Assembly (NCBI RefSeq): GCF_030252185.1
Contig: NZ_CP126970.1
Coordinates: forward strand, 930,001-994,000
Reading direction: 5' to 3'
From: Corynebacterium suedekumii
Lineage (GTDB): Bacteria > Actinomycetota > Actinomycetes > Mycobacteriales > Mycobacteriaceae
DNA length: 64,000 nucleotides
The position numbers and the translations under genes were made by a program. The notes beneath the pieces are model-generated. The model saw nothing but the letters and a program-made list of their open reading frames with translations. It was not told where the DNA came from and did no database searches. Positions 1-13,200 of the stretch are shown here, piece by piece (position 1 is the stretch's first letter; the number at the start of each line of letters is the position of its first letter).

Positions 1-1953
1 TCACCAGATGGTCACCCGGTCCGCCGGGGCGACCCACATCCGGGAGTCCTCGTCGACCTCGGGGAACGCCTGGTAGAACTCCTCGATGTTGCCGGCGATG
101 ACGTTGCAGCGGAACTCGGCGGGGGAGTGGGGGTCGATGGCCAGGTACTGCTGGGCCTGCTCGGGGCGGATGGCGGTGCGCCACACCCGGGCCCAGGACA
201 GGAACAGCCGCTGCAGGCCGGTGAACTCGCGGCCGACGAGGCCGGGGTCGGCGTCCTCAGCCTCGAAGGGCAGGCGGGGCGAGGAGTCGAAGTCGAGTCC
301 CTGGTCGGCGAGGTAGCGGCGGTAGGCCACCACGGCGATGCCGAGGCCGCCGAGGTCACCGATGTTCTCGCCGAGGGTGAACTCGCCGTTGACGCCCTCG
401 GACTCGATGCCGCGTTCGGTGAGCACGGAGGGGATGAGGCCGTTGAACTGGCGGACCAGTTTGTCGGTGAGTTCGGTGAAGGCGTCGCGGTCGGCGTCGG
501 TCCACCAGTAGTTGAGGTTGCCCAGGCCGTCGTACTGGGAGCCCTGATCGTCGAAACCGTGGCCGATCTCGTGGCCGATGACAGCACCGATGGCGCCGAA
601 GTTCTCGGCGGCGTCCATGTCGGGGGAGTAGAACGGCGGCCGGAGGATGGCGGCGGGGAAGGTGATGTCGTTGACCACGGGGTTGTAGAAGGCGTTGACG
701 GTCTGCGGGGTGGAGAACCATTCGTCGCGGTCGGCGGGCCTGCCGATCTTGTTCAGCTCGTAGTCCTGCAGGAACGCGGACGCGGCCCGGACGTTGTCGA
801 GCAGGTCGGCGCCGGTCGCGCCGAAGGTGAGGCCCTCGTAGGAGCGCCACACGTCGGGGTAGCCGATCTTGGCCTTGAACTGGTCGAGCTTCTCCAGGGC
901 GCGGCCGCGGGTCTGTTCAGTCATCCACTCGAGGTCGGTGATGCGTTCGCGGTAGGCCTCGACGAGGTAGTCGACGAGGCGGAGCATCTCGTCCTTGGAG
1001 GAGGGCGGGAAGTGGCGGTCGACGAAGATCCGGCCGATCTCCTGGCCGACGAGGGACTCGGTGAGGCCGACGCCGCGCTTCCAGCGGTCGCGCTGCTGGG
1101 TCGCCCCGGACAGGAGGGTGCCGTAGAACTCGAAGTTCCTGGCCCCGACCTCCTCGGGCAGGACGCCGGCGCGGGAGCGCAGGATGTGCCAGGTGCCCCA
1201 GAGCTGCCAGTCGGCGAGCCGGTCGTCGGTGAGCAGGCCGGCGAGGTGGTCGACGTAGCTGGGCATCATGGAGATGACCTCGGACTCGGGCAGGCCGGCG
1301 CCGGTGAGGATGGTGCGGATGACGCCGGGCAGGTCGGCCCAGGCGGTGGGGTTGTACGTCTTCACGGCGTCGCGGGTGGTCACGACGTCCCAGTGGCCGG
1401 CGGCGAGTTCGGTCTCCAGGTTGAGGATGCGGTCGGCGGCGAGCTCAGGCGTCAGGCCGAAGAGGCGGGACGGGTCGAGGAAGCCGAGCATGGCCACGAT
1501 GTGGGCGCGGTACGCGGAGACGATCTTCGCGTGGGTGGCCTGGCGGTAGTACGCCTCATCGGGCAGGCCGAGTCCGGACTGGATGAGGTAGGCGATGGCG
1601 TTCTCGGAGTCGCTGCGCGTGTCGGAGGCCTTCTCCACCCAGAAGGTCAGGGGGGCGGCGACGCCGAGGCGCTCGAGCTCGCCGAGGCGACCGGCGAAGG
1701 TGGCCATGTTGGGCACGGTGAGCAGGTCGAGGTCCGCGTCGAGCGGTGCCATGCCGGCGGCGTTGACGCCCTCGACGTCCATGAAGGAGTCGAAGAGGGT
1801 CCCGGCGCGGCCGGTGTCCTCCTCGACGATGGCGCGGACGTCGGCCTCGGCGTCGTCGCGAAGCCGGTGGAACGTGCCGTCGACCCCGCGGTCGTCGGGA
1901 ATGACATGCGTGGCCAGCCAGGGGCCGTTGACGTAGGCGTAGAGGTCGTTCAT
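1..1953 (-). CDS. M13 family zinc metallopeptidase (neprilysin/PepO-like)
   Basis: Reads as a complete 650-residue M13 endopeptidase, a family that cuts small peptides. The zinc motif HEIGH is at about residues 461-465, and the third ligand region ENIGDLGG begins near residue 529. The substrate-binding NAFY motif precedes the zinc site. The length fits bacterial PepO-type enzymes. No signal peptide or N-terminal membrane segment is visible, so a cytoplasmic location is likely. The ATG at 1953 (protein begins MNDLYAYVNGPW) is chosen over upstream starts because family similarity begins there. The TGA stop is the first three bases of the window. The next gene is divergent, with only 43 bp between the two starts. 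Confidence 0.93.
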   Translation of the reverse strand: MNDLYAYVNGPWLATHVIPDDRGVDGTFHRLRDDAEADVRAIVEEDTGRAGTLFDSFMDVEGVNAAGMAPLDADLDLLTVPNMATFAGRLGELERLGVAAPLTFWVEKASDTRSDSENAIAYLIQSGLGLPDEAYYRQATHAKIVSAYRAHIVAMLGFLDPSRLFGLTPELAADRILNLETELAAGHWDVVTTRDAVKTYNPTAWADLPGVIRTILTGAGLPESEVISMMPSYVDHLAGLLTDDRLADWQLWGTWHILRSRAGVLPEEVGARNFEFYGTLLSGATQQRDRWKRGVGLTESLVGQEIGRIFVDRHFPPSSKDEMLRLVDYLVEAYRERITDLEWMTEQTRGRALEKLDQFKAKIGYPDVWRSYEGLTFGATGADLLDNVRAASAFLQDYELNKIGRPADRDEWFSTPQTVNAFYNPVVNDITFPAAILRPPFYSPDMDAAENFGAIGAVIGHEIGHGFDDQGSQYDGLGNLNYWWTDADRDAFTELTDKLVRQFNGLIPSVLTERGIESEGVNGEFTLGENIGDLGGLGIAVVAYRRYLADQGLDFDSSPRLPFEAEDADPGLVGREFTGLQRLFLSWARVWRTAIRPEQAQQYLAIDPHSPAEFRCNVIAGNIEEFYQAFPEVDEDSRMWVAPADRVTIW

Positions 1954-1996
1954 GGTCCCAACTCTAGGCCAGCCGACCCCGGTTAGTCTGGGACTC

Positions 1997-2596
1997 ATGC
2001 CTCGATATCGACTCCAGCCGACAGTGGACCGTACCTGGTGGTGGTCACTGTTCGGCGCGACCGCGGTGATCCTGCTCCTGCCGGTCGCTCTCAACCTCCT
2101 CGTGCCGGACCGGGAGCGCCGGGAACAGGCGTACCTCGGGATGCCCGGGTACTCCTGGGAGATCCCGCTCGACATGACGTGTGAGCCGATGGGGCTGGAT
2201 TCGGTCGGTCCGGGCTGGCGCTGCGACGGGGTCACGGTCCAGTCGCTCATCGCCGACGGCGGGGAGGACCCGGAGCGCACGCTGCGGCGGATGATGCGGG
2301 CACTGAATTTCGTGGGCCCCGCCGACAGTGAGCCGGTCTTCCGGGAGGGTCAGGCCCGGATGCTCATCGACACCGCCACCTCCAGCGTCGGCATCTCGCT
2401 GGAGGGGGAGGGGGACCGGGCCAGTCAGACGATGGTGGCGGTCATCACCGGCCCCGGCGTCCGGGTGGCTCCGGTGGCGGACCAGGTGTGGGGTGCCTAC
2501 ACCGGCGGGAAACCCCTGCCGGCGGTGGTCACCGACGCCATCGTCGAACCGTCTCCGCGGCTGCCTGTCCCGCCGCTCACTGACCGGGGAGGGTGA
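1997..2596 (+). CDS. hypothetical membrane-anchored protein
   Basis: A 199-residue protein that I do not recognise. After a short basic N-terminus there is one hydrophobic segment at about residues 15-37 (WWWSLFGATAVILLLPVALN). A mostly hydrophilic part with two Cys residues follows, probably exported to the cell surface and anchored by the N-terminal helix. The ATG at 1997 is preferred because the upstream in-frame start would overlap the divergent peptidase start. It ends four bases before the PrsW-type gene, so the two are probably one operon. Confidence 0.7.
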   Translation: MPRYRLQPTVDRTWWWSLFGATAVILLLPVALNLLVPDRERREQAYLGMPGYSWEIPLDMTCEPMGLDSVGPGWRCDGVTVQSLIADGGEDPERTLRRMMRALNFVGPADSEPVFREGQARMLIDTATSSVGISLEGEGDRASQTMVAVITGPGVRVAPVADQVWGAYTGGKPLPAVVTDAIVEPSPRLPVPPLTDRGG

Positions 2597-2600
2597 ACGT

Positions 2601-3467
2601 ATGAGCCGCCTGTTCCGGGTGACCCTCGTGGTCTGCACCGTCATCGGCATCCCGGTGCTGGTGTATTTCACAGCCACCAATTTTCTCATCTCGCCCATCG
2701 GCGGTCTGCTGGGGCTGATCTTCGCGGCCGTCTATGTCGCCCTGGTGATCTGGCTGTTCACGCTGTCACCGATGTGGCCCGACCGCGCTGGGGCGGGGTG
2801 GCGGTGGGTGGCCGCCTGCCTGGTGTGGGGTGCCGGCGTCAGCTTCCTGCTCGTCATGGCCGGCGGGCTCCCGGTCATGGACCTGGTGAGCAAGCTGGGG
2901 TGGGATCTGTTCGAGGCGTCCTTCGGTGGGGCGTATCCGGAGGAGATCGCCAAGGCGCTCGGGGTCGGCGTCATCCTCTTCACCTTCCGGGGCCTCAACC
3001 GGCCCTGGCACGGGCTGATGACCGGTGCTCTGGTGGGGCTGGGGTTCGAGGCCATCGAGAACGCCATGTACGGTGCCATGTTCGCCGTGATGGACCCGAA
3101 TTCCGACGTGGCCGGCACCTTGACCACCTGGGCCCTGCGTGTCTTCGCGGGCCCGGGTCTGCACATCGTGTTCTCGGCGCTGGCCGGCTGGGGCCTGGGG
3201 TTGGCGATCTTCACCGCCGGGCGGTCCACTGCGTGGCGGCTGCGGGTGGCCGGGGTGTGGTTGTTCATCGCCTTCCTGCTGCACTTCGGGTGGAACATCA
3301 TGTGGCCGGTGATGTGGATGCAGGTCGTCGGGATGCTGGCCGTGGCCCTGGTGATGTACCCGCTGCTCATCTGGGTGTGGATTCAGGCGCACCGCAGGTG
3401 TGTGGCGGACGACTCCTACGCGTTCACCCCGGTGCCCACGGTGTCGGTGGCGAACATACGGGGGTAA
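2601..3467 (+). CDS. PrsW family intramembrane metalloprotease
   Basis: A 288-residue polytopic membrane protein. It carries the PrsW signature motifs in order: an EE pair in PEEIAKALGVG, EAIENAMYG, HIVFSALAGWGLG, and a C-terminal HFGWN. The Glu and His residues are the expected metal and catalytic ligands. PrsW in Bacillus cleaves an anti-sigma factor, but many actinobacterial members have unknown substrates. About eight hydrophobic segments are evident. The ATG at 2601 follows the preceding stop by four bases, with GGAGGG upstream as ribosome binding site, so it is probably translated with its upstream neighbour. Confidence 0.88.
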   Translation: MSRLFRVTLVVCTVIGIPVLVYFTATNFLISPIGGLLGLIFAAVYVALVIWLFTLSPMWPDRAGAGWRWVAACLVWGAGVSFLLVMAGGLPVMDLVSKLGWDLFEASFGGAYPEEIAKALGVGVILFTFRGLNRPWHGLMTGALVGLGFEAIENAMYGAMFAVMDPNSDVAGTLTTWALRVFAGPGLHIVFSALAGWGLGLAIFTAGRSTAWRLRVAGVWLFIAFLLHFGWNIMWPVMWMQVVGMLAVALVMYPLLIWVWIQAHRRCVADDSYAFTPVPTVSVANIRG

Positions 3468-3518
3468 TCTGCCGAACGATTGACAGGTATCTCTTGCGCG
3501 GCCCGCCGCCCGTGGTGT

Positions 3519-3538
3519 TTTCTATAGGTCGATAGTCA
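3519..3538 (+). promoter_or_regulatory. AmtR operator before gltBD
   Basis: Bases 3519-3538 read TTT-CTAT-N6-ATAG-TCA. This matches the published corynebacterial AmtR box (tttCTAT-N6-AtAG, then A/T-rich). AmtR is the TetR-type repressor of nitrogen-starvation genes, and gltBD belongs to its regulon in C. glutamicum. The site lies 23 bp before the gltB ATG, well placed to block transcription. The motif match is direct; repression in this strain is inferred. Confidence 0.85.
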
Positions 3539-3561
3539 GAAAACAGAGCGAGGTGGAATCC

Positions 3562-6500
3562 ATGGACCGTCAGGGCCTCTACGACCCCCGACACGAACAC
3601 GATGCCTGCGGTGTCGGCTTCGTCGCCGACATGCACGGACGCGCGTCCCGCGACATCGTGGACAAGGGACTGCAGATCCTGCAGAACATCGACCACCGTG
3701 GTGCCGCCGGTGCAGAGAAGAACACCGGCGACGGCACCGGCATCCTCCTGCAGATCCCCGACAGCTTCTACCGCACCGTCATGGCCGAGCAGGGGGTGAC
3801 CCTGCCCGACGCCGGGGCCTTCGCCACCGGCATCGCCTTCCTCCCGCGCCGCCGTATGGCCATGTTCGACGCCAAGCGGGAGATCGAGGCCATCGCCGTC
3901 GAAGAGGGGGCGACGGTCCTCGGCTGGCGCGAGGTCCCCGTCGACCCCTCCGGCCTGGGCACCATGGCTCTCGACGCCATGCCCCACTTCGAGCAGATCT
4001 TCCTCGCCGCCGGCCAGCGCACCGGGGTCGACCTGGACCGGGTGATGTTCTTCATCCGCAAGCGCTGCGCCCGCGAACTGGGCACCAAGCACGGCGAGGA
4101 GACGGTGTACTTCCCGTCGCTGTCCTCACGCACCGTCGTGTACAAGGGCATGCTCACCACCCCGCAGCTCGCCGAGTTCTACCAGGACCTGCGCGACCCC
4201 CGGATGGCCTCGGCCATGGCCCTGGTCCACTCGCGTTTCTCCACCAACACCTTCCCCTCGTGGCCGCTGGCCCACCCGTACCGCTTCGTCGCCCACAACG
4301 GAGAGATCAACACCGTCACCGGCAACGAGAACTGGATGCGCGCCCGCGAGGCCCTCATCGACTCCGAGCTCCTCGGCCCCCTCGACCGGGTGCTGCCCAT
4401 CTGCTCGCCCGACGGCTCCGACACCGCGCGTTTCGACGAGGCCCTCGAACTCCTCCACCTCGGCGGCTACTCCCTGCCCCACGCCATGGCGATGATGATC
4501 CCCCAGGCCTGGGAGCACAACCCCACCATCGACCCCGAGCTGCGCGACTTCTACGAGTACCACTCCTGCCTCATGGAACCCTGGGACGGCCCCGCGGCCG
4601 TCGCCTTCACCGACGGCACCCTCATCGGCGCGGTACTGGACCGCAACGGCCTGCGCCCGGGACGCATCTGGGTGACCAGGGACGGCCTCGTCGTCATGGC
4701 CTCCGAGGCGGGTGTGCTGGACCTGGACCCGCGCGACGTCGTCAAGCGGACCCGCGTGCAGCCGGGCCGGATGTTCCTCGTGGACACCGCCGCCGGCCGC
4801 ATCGTGCCGGACGAGGAGATCAAGGCCTCCCTCGGCAGTGCCAAGCCCTACCGGACCTGGATCAACGAGAACTTCGTCCACATCGAGAACCTCCCGCAGA
4901 CCCGCTACGAGTACATGCCCCACAACCGGGCCGTGCTGCGCCAGCGCGTCTTCGGCATCACCGAGGAGGACGTCGACCTCATCATCGCCCCGATGGCGCT
5001 CAACGCCGCCGAGGCGATCGGCTCCATGGGATCCGACACCCCCATCGCGGCCCTGTCGCAGCGCCCCCGGATGCTCTACGACTTCTTCGCCCAGCGTTTC
5101 GCCCAGGTGACCAACCCGCCGCTCGACTCCATCCGGGAGAAGCCGGTCACCTCCATGCACACCCTGCTCGGCGCGCAGTCCGACGTGCTCAACCCCACCT
5201 CGGCTGCCGCCCGACGCATCCGGCTGACCGGGCCGGTCATCGACAACCACCAGCTGGCCACCCTCCGCCACGCCGACGACGACGGCGACTGGCCGCACTT
5301 CCGCACCGCCGTCATCTCCGGTCTCTACCCAGTGGCCCACCACGGTGCCGGTATGCGGGCGGCGATCGACCGCGTGCGTCGGGAAGCATCCGCCGCCATC
5401 CGCGACGGCGCCACCCTCCTGGTCATCTCCGACCGCGAGTCCGACGAACGCTACGCCCCGATCCCGTCGCTGCTGCTGACCTCCGCGGTGCACCAGCACC
5501 TCGTCGCCGAGCGGACCCGCACCCGCGCGTCCCTGGTCATCGAGGCCGGTGACGCCCGGGAGGTCCACCACCTGGCCATGCTCGTCAGCTTCGGCGCCGA
5601 CGCCATCAACCCCTACATGGCCTTCGAGACCATCGACGAGCTGCGCATGAAGGGCCAGCTCGGTGACCTCACCCTCGACGAGGCCTGCACCAACTACATC
5701 ACCGCCGCCACCTCCGGCGTGCTCAAGGTGATGTCGAAGATGGGCATCGCTACCGTCGCCTCCTACCGTGGCGCCCAGCTCGCCGACGTCACCGGCCTGT
5801 CCCAGGCCCTGCTCGACGAGTACTTCGGCGGCGTGACCTCCCCGATCGGCGGCGTCGACCTGGCGGAGCTGGCCGAGGACGTCGAGGCCCGCCACCGCTC
5901 CGCCTTCCTGCCCCGCCCCGAGGAACTCGCCCACCGCGAACTCGACCTCGGCGGCGAGTACAAGTGGCGCCGGGAGGGCGAGTACCACCTGTTCAACCCC
6001 GAGACCATCTTCAAGCTCCAGCACGCCACCCGCACCGGCCAGTACCAGATCTTCCGCGACTACACCCGCGCCGTCGACGACCAGTCCCGCCGCCTGGCCA
6101 CCATCCGCGGCATGGTCGAGTTCGCCTCCGACCGGGCGCCCATCAGCGTCGACGAGGTCGAACCGGTCGCCGACATCGTCACCCGCTTCTCCACCGGCGC
6201 GATGTCCTACGGCTCCATCTCCGCCGAGGCCCACGAGACCCTGGCGATTGCCATGAACCGCCTCCACGCCATGTCCAACTCCGGCGAGGGCGGCGAGGAC
6301 CCCGCGCGATTCGACGTCGAACCCAACGGTGACTGGAAGCGCTCCGCCATCAAGCAGGTCGCCTCCGGCCGCTTCGGCGTGACCAGCCACTACCTCAACA
6401 ACTGCACCGACATCCAGATCAAGATGGCCCAGGGCGCCAAGCCCGGCGAGGGCGGGCAGCTCCCGCCGAACAAGGTCTACCCGTGGATCGCCGAGGTGCG

Positions 6501-8151
6501 TATCACCACCCCGGGCGTGGGCCTGATCTCTCCGCCGCCGCACCACGACATCTACTCCATCGAGGACCTCGCCCAGCTCATCTTCGACCTGAAGAATGCC
6601 AACCCGCAGGGCCGCATCCACGTCAAACTCGTCGCCGAGGCCGGCGTGGGCACCGTCGCCGCGGGCGTGTCCAAGGCGCATGCCGACGTCGTCCTCATCT
6701 CCGGCCACGACGGCGGCACCGGCGCCTCCCCGCTGACCTCCCTCAAGCACGCCGGCGGCCCCTGGGAACTCGGCCTCGCCGAGACCCAGCAGACCCTGCT
6801 GCTCAACGGCCTGCGCGACCGCATCCGCGTCCAGTGCGACGGCCAGCTCAAGACCGGCCGCGACGTCGTCATCGCTGCCCTGCTCGGCGCCGAGGAGTTC
6901 GGTTTCGCCACTGCCCCGCTCGTCGTCGAGGGCTGCATCATGATGCGCGTGTGTCACCTCGACACCTGCCCGGTCGGCATCGCCACCCAGAACCCCGAGC
7001 TGCGCAAGAAGTACACCGGCCAGGCCGACCACGTGGTCAACTTCTTCACCTTCCTCGCCCAGGAGGTCCGCGAGTACCTCGCCGAGCTGGGCTTCCGCTC
7101 CATCGACGAGGCCGTCGGCCAGGCCCACGTGCTGCGTCAGCGTGACGACGCCGCCTTCACCTCCGCCCATCCCCGCGCCGCCGCCCTCGACCTCTCCCCG
7201 ATCTTCGAGGTGCCCGAGTCCCCGTTCTTCCGCCACCAGAACCAGCGGCAGACGAAGACCCAGGAGCACGGCCTGGCGGGCATCCTCGACGAGCGCATCA
7301 TCCGTGACACCCAGCTGACCATCGACGCCGCCGCGGCCGCCTCCAGCTCGAATGCCCCAGCCTGGATGGCGTCGAGCCCGGTGCCGCAGGTCCACCTGAG
7401 CTATCCCGTCCGCAACGTCGACCGCACCGTCGGCACCATGACCGGCTCCCGCATCACCCGGGCGGCCGGCGCCGAGGGCCTGCCGGACGGCACCATCGCC
7501 GTGACGCTCACCGGCTCCGCCGGCAACTCCTTCGGCGCGTTCATTCCGCGGGGCCTGACCCTCGACCTCGTCGGCGACGCCAACGACTTCGTGGGCAAGG
7601 GTCTGTCCGGCGGCCGGATCATCGTGCGCCCGCACGGCACCGCGCCGGAGCAGATCAGCGCCGACAACCCCGACATCATCGCCGGCAACGTCATCGGCTT
7701 CGGCGCCACCAGCGGCGACATCTTCATCGCCGGTGCTGTCGGCGAACGCTTCTGCGTCCGCAACTCCGGCGCCACCGCGGTCGTCGAGGGTATCGGCAAC
7801 CACGGCTGCGAGTACATGACCGGCGGCCGCGTCGTCGTCCTCGGTGAGGTCGGCGACAACTTCGGCGCCGGCATGTCCGGCGGCGTCGCCTACCTCGCCC
7901 CCGTCGGCGACCTGGAGCGGCGCATCAACGGTGAGATGGTGGACGTCGAGAAGCTCACCGACGAGGACGTCGAGTTCCTGGAGAGCATCATCGACGAACA
8001 CATCCGCCTCACCGGCTCCACGACCACCTGGCAGGCCCGCGACATGGTCAAGGTCATGCCGCGTGACTACAAGAAGGTCCTGGGCATCATCGACCTCGCG
8101 AGCCAGGAAAGCCGCGACATCAACACCGCGATCATGGAGGCAGTGAACTGA
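3562..8151 (+). CDS. gltB: glutamate synthase large (alpha) subunit
   Basis: A 1529-residue NADPH-GOGAT large subunit, full length for the family. It transfers the amide of glutamine to 2-oxoglutarate, giving two glutamates. The glutaminase domain starts at Cys16 (DACGVGF), so the first 15 residues are probably a propeptide. The FMN/synthase domain follows, with the 3Fe-4S cysteines near residue 1131 ([14 protein letters not shown]), then the C-terminal glycine-rich beta-helix domain. The ATG at 3562 is chosen over a GTG at 3553 because GAGG at 3550-3553 sits about eight bases upstream and homologues start here. gltD follows one base after the stop. Confidence 0.97.
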   Translation: MDRQGLYDPRHEHDACGVGFVADMHGRASRDIVDKGLQILQNIDHRGAAGAEKNTGDGTGILLQIPDSFYRTVMAEQGVTLPDAGAFATGIAFLPRRRMAMFDAKREIEAIAVEEGATVLGWREVPVDPSGLGTMALDAMPHFEQIFLAAGQRTGVDLDRVMFFIRKRCARELGTKHGEETVYFPSLSSRTVVYKGMLTTPQLAEFYQDLRDPRMASAMALVHSRFSTNTFPSWPLAHPYRFVAHNGEINTVTGNENWMRAREALIDSELLGPLDRVLPICSPDGSDTARFDEALELLHLGGYSLPHAMAMMIPQAWEHNPTIDPELRDFYEYHSCLMEPWDGPAAVAFTDGTLIGAVLDRNGLRPGRIWVTRDGLVVMASEAGVLDLDPRDVVKRTRVQPGRMFLVDTAAGRIVPDEEIKASLGSAKPYRTWINENFVHIENLPQTRYEYMPHNRAVLRQRVFGITEEDVDLIIAPMALNAAEAIGSMGSDTPIAALSQRPRMLYDFFAQRFAQVTNPPLDSIREKPVTSMHTLLGAQSDVLNPTSAAARRIRLTGPVIDNHQLATLRHADDDGDWPHFRTAVISGLYPVAHHGAGMRAAIDRVRREASAAIRDGATLLVISDRESDERYAPIPSLLLTSAVHQHLVAERTRTRASLVIEAGDAREVHHLAMLVSFGADAINPYMAFETIDELRMKGQLGDLTLDEACTNYITAATSGVLKVMSKMGIATVASYRGAQLADVTGLSQALLDEYFGGVTSPIGGVDLAELAEDVEARHRSAFLPRPEELAHRELDLGGEYKWRREGEYHLFNPETIFKLQHATRTGQYQIFRDYTRAVDDQSRRLATIRGMVEFASDRAPISVDEVEPVADIVTRFSTGAMSYGSISAEAHETLAIAMNRLHAMSNSGEGGEDPARFDVEPNGDWKRSAIKQVASGRFGVTSHYLNNCTDIQIKMAQGAKPGEGGQLPPNKVYPWIAEVRITTPGVGLISPPPHHDIYSIEDLAQLIFDLKNANPQGRIHVKLVAEAGVGTVAAGVSKAHADVVLISGHDGGTGASPLTSLKHAGGPWELGLAETQQTLLLNGLRDRIRVQCDGQLKTGRDVVIAALLGAEEFGFATAPLVVEGCIMMRVCHLDTCPVGIATQNPELRKKYTGQADHVVNFFTFLAQEVREYLAELGFRSIDEAVGQAHVLRQRDDAAFTSAHPRAAALDLSPIFEVPESPFFRHQNQRQTKTQEHGLAGILDERIIRDTQLTIDAAAAASSSNAPAWMASSPVPQVHLSYPVRNVDRTVGTMTGSRITRAAGAEGLPDGTIAVTLTGSAGNSFGAFIPRGLTLDLVGDANDFVGKGLSGGRIIVRPHGTAPEQISADNPDIIAGNVIGFGATSGDIFIAGAVGERFCVRNSGATAVVEGIGNHGCEYMTGGRVVVLGEVGDNFGAGMSGGVAYLAPVGDLERRINGEMVDVEKLTDEDVEFLESIIDEHIRLTGSTTTWQARDMVKVMPRDYKKVLGIIDLASQESRDINTAIMEAVN

Positions 8152-8152
8152 C

Positions 8153-9693
<1,541 letters not shown>

Positions 9694-9706
9694 CCAACCC
9701 CCGGCA

Positions 9707-10153
9707 TCAGCGGGTGTCGGCGTCCCGGTCCTGCGTGAGGTCGCGGATCTGTCGACGCAGCTCCCGGGTCTCCTGCCACCGCTGACTCACGTCGCGCAGG
9801 ATGGCGGCCACGCCCTCGGCCTCACCCCCGGCGTCCTTGAGCATGATGATGGTGAAGTCCAGCGACAGGGTGCTGCCGTCCTTCCGGACGCCCGGCACCG
9901 ACAGGGGATCGCTGCCGTACCTCGTCTCCCCGGAGGCCATCACCCGCTCCCAGCCACGCCAGTGTGCGGGCCGGTGCTTCTCCGGGATGATGATGTCCAG
10001 CGACTTCCCCTGCGCCTCCTGGGCACTCTGGCCGAACATGAGTTCCGCGCCGTGGTTCCACAGCCGGATGGTGCCGTCGTGCCCGGCGTAGATGATGGCG
10101 TCGAGGGCGTCGGCGACGATCCGCTCGGCGGTGCTGTCCTGGTGACCGTTCAT
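9707..10153 (-). CDS. single PAS domain protein
   Basis: A 148-residue protein formed almost entirely of one PAS domain: ALDAIIYAGHDGTIRLWN at the start, FGQSAQEAQGK, and a PAC-like end (VRKDGSTLSLDFTIIML). A short charged coiled stretch closes it (QRWQETRELRRQIRDL). There is no kinase, cyclase or DNA-binding output domain, so it probably acts as a stand-alone redox or ligand sensor through a partner. The ATG at 10153 begins MNGHQDSTAERIV. It converges on gltD with 13 bases between the stops. Confidence 0.82.
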   Translation of the reverse strand: MNGHQDSTAERIVADALDAIIYAGHDGTIRLWNHGAELMFGQSAQEAQGKSLDIIIPEKHRPAHWRGWERVMASGETRYGSDPLSVPGVRKDGSTLSLDFTIIMLKDAGGEAEGVAAILRDVSQRWQETRELRRQIRDLTQDRDADTR

Positions 10154-10181
10154 GTCCGACGAGCGTAACCGGAATCGCCGC

Positions 10182-10218
10182 AGGGCCCCGGCGTGCAGGT
10201 CACCTGCACGCCGGGCCC
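10182..10218 (-). terminator. strong hairpin downstream of emb
   Basis: An almost perfect inverted repeat of about 18 bp per arm (AGGGCCCCGGCGTGCAGGT pairing with ACCTGCACGCCGGGCCCT, one extra C). It lies 15 bp beyond the emb stop codon. There is no clear U-tract, so it may stop transcription by structure alone. Confidence 0.6.
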
Positions 10219-10233
10219 TGCCACGTGTCACCG

Positions 10234-13200
10234 TCAGTCGCCGGTGGCGATCATCATGTCCGACGGATGCCACAGGCCGGAACGCTGGATGGTCTCCAGT
10301 TCGATCTCAGCGTCATCCGGGGCGATGTCCTCGGAGTTGGCGCGGCGCTGGTAGATCTCGATGGATCCCCAGTCACGGTGCCAGTCGTCCTTGGTGTAGC
10401 TGGGCAGCTCGTAGGAGTTGTTCACCGCCTCGGCGGTGCCCATGACACCACCGCCGTCGTAGTCCTGGAACGGGGTGAGCGTCGACTTGCCCGGGTGGTC
10501 CGGGGAGATGCGGAACTCGGGGATCTCAGCCACACCGGCGAAGTGGTCGAACGTGCGCTGGCAGGGGAACTGCAGGGCGACGGACCAGTCGAGCAGGCCC
10601 GGCTTCTCGGAGCCGACGACGTTGTCGAGGCTGTCGAGGGTGGGCACGCGCGGCGGGGTGAACGCCAGCCATTGCTCCGGGTCGAGGCTGAGGTCGGTGG
10701 CGACGATGCGCACGACGTCCGCCTCCGCCGGGAGGGCCTCGAGCGGCAGGCGCAGGTTGCGCCAGGACGGCTGCGGGCCGATGTCGAGCATCTCCATCTC
10801 GCCGACGGAGTCCTCGTCGATCTCGCCGTCGGGACCCCGGGTGCCGTACTCGAGAACCAGGTCCTGGCCGTCGTGGAGCACGCCGTTGATGTCGTGGTGC
10901 TCGATGCGGCCGGCCGCGGAGACGACGAGCAGCGGGGCGTCCTCGGTGGCCTCCGGCAGCTCGTACCAGGCGGTGGTGATCTCCGCGGGGAACTGCGGGC
11001 CGGAGGTCCAGGAACCGACGACCGGGACGCGGGTGTAGTCCAGGGCGAAGGGCAGGCGGGCGGTGGAACCGTTGACACCGGTGTCGGCGCGCACACCGCC
11101 GGTGTTGCCGGTCTCCTGGCCGGTGGACTCGGCGGAACCGCCGGAGTTCTCCGAGTCGGCGATGGCGCCGACGGAGGCGGTGGACACCGCGTCCTGGTTG
11201 ATCGACGGCGGCACGTTGTTCGCCTCGAAGCCGCGGTTGTCCTCGGACTCGAGGGATTCACCGAGGTCGGTGCCGACGGGGGTGAGGAAGGAGTCGTTGG
11301 AGTTGGTCTCCACCAGGGCGTCATTGGCCAGGCTGCAGGTGTTGCCGGTCAGCGAGCGCAGGTTACCCAGGCCGACGGAGTAGGCCGGGTACTGGGAGAC
11401 GAAGCCCTTGCCCAGTGACGCCATGGAGAACAGGACGATGAGGGCGCAGGCGATGGCGATGGGTGCGGAGGCCAGGCCGGTCCAGCGCTTGAGCTTCTCG
11501 GTGCGCTCGGCCTCGTATTCGGCGAGGTGGCCGGTGGCCTCGGCCTGGGCGGTGCGGATGTCACTGACGAAGGACTGGATCGTGCCGATGACGAGGACGA
11601 GCAGCGCCAGGAAGAGCACCGGGGTGGACGCCTCGAATCCACGGAACTGGATGGTCCTGTCGAACCACGGGATGCCGAAGCTGGACACGTACCACCAGCC
11701 GTTGATGCCGGCCAGGGAGATCGCCAGGAGGAACAGCACCGCACCGATGAACAGCGTCCGCGCCCGCGAGGACCGGAGCGCCACATAACTGAGGGACACG
11801 GCCGCCAGGGCGGCGAGCGCACCCGCGATGCCCGCGTAGACGCCGAAGTGGTGGGTCCACTTCGTCGGGGTGAACATGAGGAAGAACATGGTGCCGAAGA
11901 TGATGAGCACCAGGCGCAGCGACGGGCCCTTCGCGGCCCCCGGGACCCGGCCGCGCCGCAGGATGGCGGCGAGGACGATGGCCAGGCAGAGGAACATCAT
12001 GAGCACCGCGAAACGGCGGGTGAGTGAGCCGTCGACGGTCTGTTCCATGAGGGTCTGGTAGCGCGCCCACTCCTCGTACCACGTCATGGACGGGCCCTTG
12101 TCCGAGCGCACCCGGATGGACTCCATGACGCTCGCCCAGGTCTGGTCGCCGAACACGGCGATGAGGATGGCGGTGCCGGCGGCGAGGAACGGGGCGACCA
12201 TGGCGAGCACGCCCTGGATGATCGTGCCCTTGGACGAGCCGGGCGGGGCGCCGAGCAGCGGCAGGCGGCGGTAGATGATCCGGAACAGGCTGGACAGGGA
12301 CGCCAGGAGGGCGGCGACGGCCATGAGGCCGGTCGGGCCGGCGCCGAGGGAGATGGTGGCGATGATGACGCCGATCGCCGCCGGCAGCAGCCGGGAGGTG
12401 GCGATGGAGCGCTCGAAGGACGCCCAGGTCAGCAGCGCACCCATGGCGATGATCGGCTCGGGCCGGGTGCCGTTGTTGTAGGGCAGCCAGAAGGCGAGGA
12501 AGACCATCGCGGCGGTCCAGTGGGCGACCTGCCGGCCGGCGATCTTCGCGCCGAGGCGGGGCAGGATCTCCCGGGACAGGACCAGCCAGATGATGATGCC
12601 GGAGATGAGCGCGGGCAGGCGCATCCACACCGAGGCGGAGGACACCTGGGCCATGAGGGCGAGCAGGTCGTAGTACGGGGAGCCGAAGGGGGACTCCGGC
12701 ACACCGAACCAGCGGTAGTAGTTGGCCATGTAGCCGGCGTTCTCGGACACCCGCGCCATGGTGAGGATGAAGCCGTCATCGGAGGTGTTCGCACCCCAGA
12801 TGTGCCAGTAGAGCAGCACGAAGCCGACGATGCCGTCGAGGGGGCGGAACTTCCACCAGCCGGCGGGGAGGAAGCGTCTCGACGACCGCCCGTCCAGCTG
12901 GTCCATCCGGTGCAGGCACCACAGGGACACCACGAGCAGGGCCAAGCCCGCGAACATGGCGATGTACTTCACCGCCGAGGGGGTGGTGGTGAAGCGGGAG
13001 TTGATCTCCACCTCGACGTCGAGTCCGGCGGCCGCCAGTGCGGCCGCGGCACCGGAGGCGTCGTCGAGTTCGGTGTAGATGCCGGTGACCTGGGGGCGGG
13101 TGTCCTCGTCGATGACGCCGCGCAGCGGCTCGCCCTCGTCATCCGTCTCGTCGGGGACGGTGACCACCGTCTCCTCCTCGGTGGAGGAGATGTGGAGCAC

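Noticed and set aside
127..1986. Long plus-strand frame opposite the M13 peptidase
   Set aside because: It is the mirror frame of a strongly conserved enzyme. Its composition (Gly, Val, Asp, Glu) is typical of antisense frames in GC-rich DNA and matches no family.
3553..3561. GTG at 3553 as gltB start
   Set aside because: It overlaps the ribosome binding site that serves the ATG at 3562, and homologues start at the latter.
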